64,000 nucleotides of DNA from the NCBI GenBank assembly GCA_902363135.1, contig CABIZF010000004.1, positions 62,001 through 126,000 of the forward strand. The letters are read 5' to 3'. Position numbers and translations under genes: made by a program. The notes below the pieces were generated by a model. That model was given only the letters and a program-made list of their open reading frames with translations. It was not told the origin of the DNA and searched no databases. This document shows, one piece after another, positions 61,059 through 64,000 of this stretch. This DNA comes from Lachnospiraceae bacterium. Lineage in GTDB: Bacteria > Bacillota > Clostridia > Lachnospirales > Lachnospiraceae. How positions within the stretch are numbered: position 1 is the stretch's first letter; every line of letters begins with the position of its first letter.

Positions 61059-61182
61059 TGTATGTTTAAAAACCAATACTTAAAAATCACCTGCTTTTTC
61101 AGATTCAAAGCATGCAATTTTACAAGCGGATTTTTATGCAATTCTTATAGTTTATATTTTAAATTGGATCGATTACAAGCAT

Positions 61183-61211
61183 ATTATATGATTTGAATGG
61201 CCAGATGTCAA
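61183..61211 (-). promoter_or_regulatory. Consensus promoter of araR-araA
   Basis: Minus-strand TTGACA (61211-61206) and TATAAT (61188-61183) are exactly 17 bp apart, a perfect consensus that would need repression. Confidence 0.9.
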
Positions 61212-61245
61212 GTCAGATGTGCGTATATTTTTTCATTTGTATCAA

Positions 61246-61274
61246 ACTTGTACTTTAAAGTTGTACGTAAATAT
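61246..61274. promoter_or_regulatory. Tandem AraR box-like sites between araR and the BMC genes
   Basis: AACTTGTACTTTAAAG (61246-61261) and AGTTGTACGTAAATAT (61259-61274). The second matches the AraR consensus ATTTGTACGTACAAAT at 13 of 16 positions. They lie upstream of both the araR promoter and the divergent promoter of the shell-protein genes. Confidence 0.6.
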
Positions 61275-61308
61275 TTCATTCCTTTCTTTTCAGTTCATTG
61301 CACGTCGC

Positions 61309-61337
61309 TTGACAGAGTTTTTTTCTAATAGTATTAT
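61309..61337 (+). promoter_or_regulatory. Promoter of the EutS-EutS-EutP genes
   Basis: TTGACA (61309-61314) and TATTAT (61332-61337) are 17 bp apart, about 40 nt before the first start codon. Confidence 0.85.
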
Positions 61338-61384
61338 AAAAGGTACTGGCAGGTCCTGATTATTCAGAAAGTGGGGTGTTTGAA

Positions 61385-61747
61385 ATGGAAAATGAAAATC
61401 AGCAGATCCGAATTGTACAGGAGACGGTAGCCGGTAAGGAGATCACTTTTGCACATGTGATGGGCGGTCCGGCCCCGATCATTTATCAGAAGCTTGGGCT
61501 GAACCCACAGGTCGACTACCGCTCCTCTGCAATCGGAATTATGAATATGACGCCGCCGGAGTCCGCGGTCATTGCATCAGATATCGCAGTCAAGAGTGGA
61601 AATGTTTACCTCGGTTTTGCAGACCGTTTCACAGGAACACTGATTATTACCGGAGAGATTTCAGAAGTCATGTCCGCACTGACCGAAGTCGTGAACTATT
61701 TCCGTGATTCCTTAGGCTACGTTGTCTGCAAGATCACCAAACGATAG
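61385..61747 (+). CDS. eutS: Bacterial microcompartment shell protein, EutS/PduU type
   Basis: A 120-aa shell protein of the circularly permuted BMC fold. ATG 61385 is chosen; a GTG at 61376 is possible. The start IRIVQETVAGKEITFAHVMG matches EutS, and the core SAIGIMNMTPPESAVIASDI, then GFADRFTGTLIITGEISEV, carries the BMC pattern (AIGxxxxxPxExAxIAxDxAxKxxxVxxGFxDRxxGxLxIxG). Such proteins form hexamers that tile the shell. The second gene encodes a paralogue 11 nt downstream. No encapsulated enzymes adjoin. Confidence 0.92.
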   Translation: MENENQQIRIVQETVAGKEITFAHVMGGPAPIIYQKLGLNPQVDYRSSAIGIMNMTPPESAVIASDIAVKSGNVYLGFADRFTGTLIITGEISEVMSALTEVVNYFRDSLGYVVCKITKR

Positions 61748-61758
61748 GAAGTGCAGTT

Positions 61759-62187
61759 ATGAATCGGATATCAAAGGAAGAATTACTGGAAACGCTCTTC
61801 CATGACGACTATGAGCATTTAAAGGGAAAGCGTCTGCGTATGACGCGTCTGCGCGTACCGGGCAGAGAGGTGTGTCTGGCGCATATCATCACACCTTCCG
61901 ATCCGTGCATCTACCAGAATCTCGGACTGCACATCGGTACACACGCAGGCGAGGATCATACCGGAGATGCGATCGGCATGGTACGCCTCACGCCGTGGGA
62001 GGCTGTTGTGGCTGCGGCTGATATCGCGGTAAAGGCCGGAGACGTCCAGATCAGCTTTATGGATCGGTTCTGCGGATCACTAATCATCACCGGCGGTCTC
62101 TCTCAGGTGCAGACCGCGGTGACGGAGGTTGTCCGTTTCTTTGGCGAGGAACTGCATTTTAAGACTTGTGCGATCCATAAAAGCTGA
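61759..62187 (+). CDS. Second EutS/PduU-type microcompartment shell protein, with N-terminal extension
   Basis: A 142-aa paralogue of the preceding shell protein. An extension of about 25 residues (NRISKEELLETLFHDDYEHL) precedes the permuted BMC fold (LRVPGREVCLAHIITPSDPC, GDAIGMVRLTPWEAVVAAAD, SFMDRFCGSLIITGGLSQV). The extension has no counterpart in usual EutS and could be a docking or encapsulation tail. The two proteins could form mixed hexamers. The gene lies 11 nt from its neighbour and 21 nt before the EutP gene. Confidence 0.88.
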   Translation: MNRISKEELLETLFHDDYEHLKGKRLRMTRLRVPGREVCLAHIITPSDPCIYQNLGLHIGTHAGEDHTGDAIGMVRLTPWEAVVAAADIAVKAGDVQISFMDRFCGSLIITGGLSQVQTAVTEVVRFFGEELHFKTCAIHKS

Positions 62188-62208
62188 CAAAAGGAATAAT
62201 TGACTACT

Positions 62209-62718
62209 ATGAAGAAACTGTTTTTAACAGGCCGCAGTGAGGCCGGTAAGACCTCCCTGACTCAGGCCCTGAAGGGAGAGACCCTTCACTATGTAAAAAC
62301 ACAATATACCAATACATCCGAGGACACGATCGATTCTCCGGGAGAATATGCCGAATCCAAGCATTTCAGCGCCGGACTCGCCTGCTTCTCCTTCGAGGCG
62401 GACGTCGTTGCCCTGGTGCAGGCAGCCGATGAACCATTCAATCTTTTCGGTGCGAATTGCCAGAGCTTTATCCTTCGCCCGATGATCGGGATCATCACAA
62501 AGATCGATTCTCCCTATGCCAATATCCCGATGGTGACAGAGTGGCTGCACAACGCCGGCTGCCATCGGATCTTTCTGGTCAACAACGTGACCCGGGAAGG
62601 GATCCAGGAGCTGCTTGAATATCTGAACGAAGATCTTCCGACGCTCACCTTAGAGGAGGCCGAGGAAAAGCAGCGGATGGGACTGAACGAATGGGACCCG
62701 CTACCGGATGGCGTATAA
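62209..62718 (+). CDS. eutP: EutP/PduV family GTPase
   Basis: A 169-aa small GTPase of the microcompartment-associated EutP/PduV family. It starts MKKLFLTGRSEAGKTSLTQA with a P-loop at residues 8-15, followed by EDTIDSPGEYAES (G3-like) and GIITKIDSPYANI (G4, TKID). In PduV the protein associates with compartments and affects their movement; the precise role in Eut systems is unclear. The start may be the TTG at 62200, which has better ribosome-site spacing. It ends the operon before a strong terminator. Confidence 0.9.
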   Translation: MKKLFLTGRSEAGKTSLTQALKGETLHYVKTQYTNTSEDTIDSPGEYAESKHFSAGLACFSFEADVVALVQAADEPFNLFGANCQSFILRPMIGIITKIDSPYANIPMVTEWLHNAGCHRIFLVNNVTREGIQELLEYLNEDLPTLTLEEAEEKQRMGLNEWDPLPDGV

Positions 62719-62729
62719 GTGTATAAGAC

Positions 62730-62786
62730 AAAAGCAGAAGCGACATTCCGGATGAGTTCCGGAGCTGCTTCTGCTTTTTCTTTTTC
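62730..62786 (+). terminator. Terminator after eutP
   Basis: AAAGCAGAAGC (62731-62741) and GCTTCTGCTTT (62767-62777) form an 11-bp stem, with further inner pairing, followed by TTCTTTTTC. Confidence 0.85.
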
Positions 62787-62800
62787 AACACAGATCAAAC

Positions 62801-62823
62801 GGTAAAACGGACATTCGCAATCG
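62801..62823 (+). repeat. Fragment of interspersed repeat module A
   Basis: GTAAAACGGACATTCGCAAT matches the first 20 nt of module A with one difference. It lies next to the stop of the GH4 gene. Confidence 0.6.
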
Positions 62824-62830
62824 CTGATGC

Positions 62831-64000
62831 TCAGGCTGTAATCTTCCGCGCCGCGCGCTCTGCCGCCACTTCCTCAGGCGTCTTTTCTCTTAATCGTACC
62901 GCTCCGTGGTAATTCTCATTCGTCGGTATCAGATCGCCCTTCGCGAGATTCTCCTTCGCCTTGGCGATTGCCTCCGCGTACTGCGGCAGCCATTCTTCCT
63001 CTGCAACGAGCATCTCATCGATCATCTGCCATACCTCCGGCGGATTGCAGACCGCTCCGGTCAGCGGATCCATCAGTGCTGCCTGCTTCAGAAGCTTCGC
63101 ATCTCCTGCAACCGCTGCCTCCACTGCCAGCTTCTGTACCCAGATTGACTGGGAACATACAGCTGCACAGCCAAGCGGCAGATCGCCGATCTTCGGCACG
63201 CTGATACCATTTCCATCCACATAGCATGGCACCTCTACAACCGATTCATACGGCAGATTCGTGATACAGCCCTCATTCATCATATTGAAATGGCCACGGT
63301 ACTTTCTTCCCGTCTCCAGCGACTCCATAATATAAGAGCAATGCTCATTTCCACGCTCAGAGCCATCCAGCTTCTTCGGCGGCTCCTGCAGAATCTTCGG
63401 ATAATCGGTGTCAAACCAGTTGCGCTCCTCACGGGTCACGCGCAGATATCCGCCTGTCTCGCCATTGATCCAGTTGTCCAGATTGATCCAGTCTTTGATC
63501 TCATCCGGGCGTTTGCGATACCATGCCACATATTCTGAGAGATGTCCGTTGGACTCCGTGGAATAGTAGCCAAAGCGCTTGAGAATATCGATGCGGACCT
63601 TCTCCTCCTCGCTGAATTTTTCATGCGCCTCAAAGCCCGGCAGAAGCTTCGGCAACATATCCTCGCCATGATGCTTCACCGCAATGTACCATGTCTGGTG
63701 GTTGATACCTGCACAGGTGATGTCCAGCTCCTCTCTCGGAATGCCGAGCACCTCCGCGATCTGCATCTCGCCGTGGATCTCTCCGTGGCACAGACCAATT
63801 GTCTTTACCTTTCCATATTTATTGCAGGCCCAGGTCGCCATCGCATTCGGATTCGAATAGTTCAGCATGATCGCACCCGGCTCTGCCACCTCGCGGATAT
63901 CCTTGCAGAAGTCAAGCAGCGCCGCGATGACGCGCTGTCCGTACATGATACCGCCCGTGCAAAGTGTATCGCCCACACACTGGTCCACGCCATACTTCAG
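62831..64000 (-). CDS. GH4 family glycosidase (alpha-galactosidase/6-phospho-glucosidase type), partial
   Basis: The C-terminal 390 codons are visible and the N-terminus with the NAD motif lies beyond the right edge; the frame is open to the last base (LKYGVDQCVGDTLCTGGIMY). GH4 enzymes use NAD and a metal ion in an elimination-type mechanism. Family motifs are LNYSNPNAMATWACNK (NPxxxxT-like), GLCHGEIHGEMQIAEVLG with the metal-binding CHG, CAGINHQTWYIAVKHHGEDM and CYVDGNGISVPKIGDLPLGC. These fit the MelA-like alpha-galactosidase group better than phospho-glycosidases, but the substrate is not certain. Confidence 0.9.
   Translation of the reverse strand: MKYGVDQCVGDTLCTGGIMYGQRVIAALLDFCKDIREVAEPGAIMLNYSNPNAMATWACNKYGKVKTIGLCHGEIHGEMQIAEVLGIPREELDITCAGINHQTWYIAVKHHGEDMLPKLLPGFEAHEKFSEEEKVRIDILKRFGYYSTESNGHLSEYVAWYRKRPDEIKDWINLDNWINGETGGYLRVTREERNWFDTDYPKILQEPPKKLDGSERGNEHCSYIMESLETGRKYRGHFNMMNEGCITNLPYESVVEVPCYVDGNGISVPKIGDLPLGCAAVCSQSIWVQKLAVEAAVAGDAKLLKQAALMDPLTGAVCNPPEVWQMIDEMLVAEEEWLPQYAEAIAKAKENLAKGDLIPTNENYHGAVRLREKTPEEVAAERAARKITA

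Overview
The window reads as a chromosomal segment of an anaerobic, spore-lineage Firmicute, most likely a Lachnospiraceae gut bacterium. The evidence is a spoIIR homologue, a lysine riboswitch in front of dapA, consensus sigma-A promoters (TTGACA-17-TATAAT), strong AAGGAGG ribosome sites, and housekeeping proteins of clostridial type. No species-level call is possible from sequence alone. The backbone looks fairly GC-rich. The CRISPR-cas block (about 1.2-9.2 kb) and the IS200/IS605 element (about 33.2-34.9 kb) are visibly AT-richer, which fits horizontal acquisition.

Layout. 0-1.3 kb: end of a YczE-like membrane protein gene, a GNAT acetyltransferase and an unlisted 45-aa membrane protein. 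1.4-9.1 kb: a type I-C CRISPR-Cas locus (array, cas2, cas7, cas8c, cas5d, cas3) on the minus strand. Cas4 and Cas1 are collapsed into one deletion remnant, so interference looks intact while spacer acquisition looks dead. The leader-distal end of the array carries two repeats of a different sequence that stay in register. 9.3-15.3 kb: an orphan DnaK, a copper pump (CopA with a second metal-binding domain at its C-terminus) and its CsoR regulator, and a small membrane exporter. 15.5-21 kb: PepF-type peptidase, a shikimate-kinase-like protein, an MGMT-like protein, DNA polymerase IV and a branched-chain aminotransferase. 21.2-28.7 kb: a MoxR ATPase/VWA/LRR cluster, then lysC, dapB and dapA behind a lysine riboswitch. 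28.8-33.1 kb: CobO, an SSB-like protein, TypA and SpoIIR. 33.2-34.9 kb: an IS605-type element with intact TnpB and frameshifted TnpA. 35-40.8 kb: uracil permease, Mrp ATPase, and a second VWA/MoxR pair. 40.8-43.9 kb: CoA supply genes (coaBC, an ECF S component, coaX). 44-52.3 kb: aminopeptidase P and an oligopeptide transporter whose binding protein is circularly permuted. 52.5-55.7 kb: a large RelA/SpoT-synthetase-fold protein of unknown role and azlCD. 55.8-64 kb: tRNA-Trp, a GH13 enzyme, araA-araR, a three-gene microcompartment satellite (two EutS-type shell proteins and EutP) divergent from araR, and a truncated GH4 glycosidase.

Throughout the intergenic regions runs a family of modular palindromic repeats, called here modules A, B, C and D. 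They occur in many partial, combined and inverted copies, usually beside terminators. One composite sits inside the dapA leader, between the riboswitch terminator and the start codon.

The most unusual items are the permuted OppA, the Cas4-Cas1 collapse with a two-repeat-type array, the interspersed repeat family, the RelA/SpoT fusion, the MoxR-VWA modules and the EutS-EutS-EutP satellite with AraR-like operator sites between it and araR-araA.
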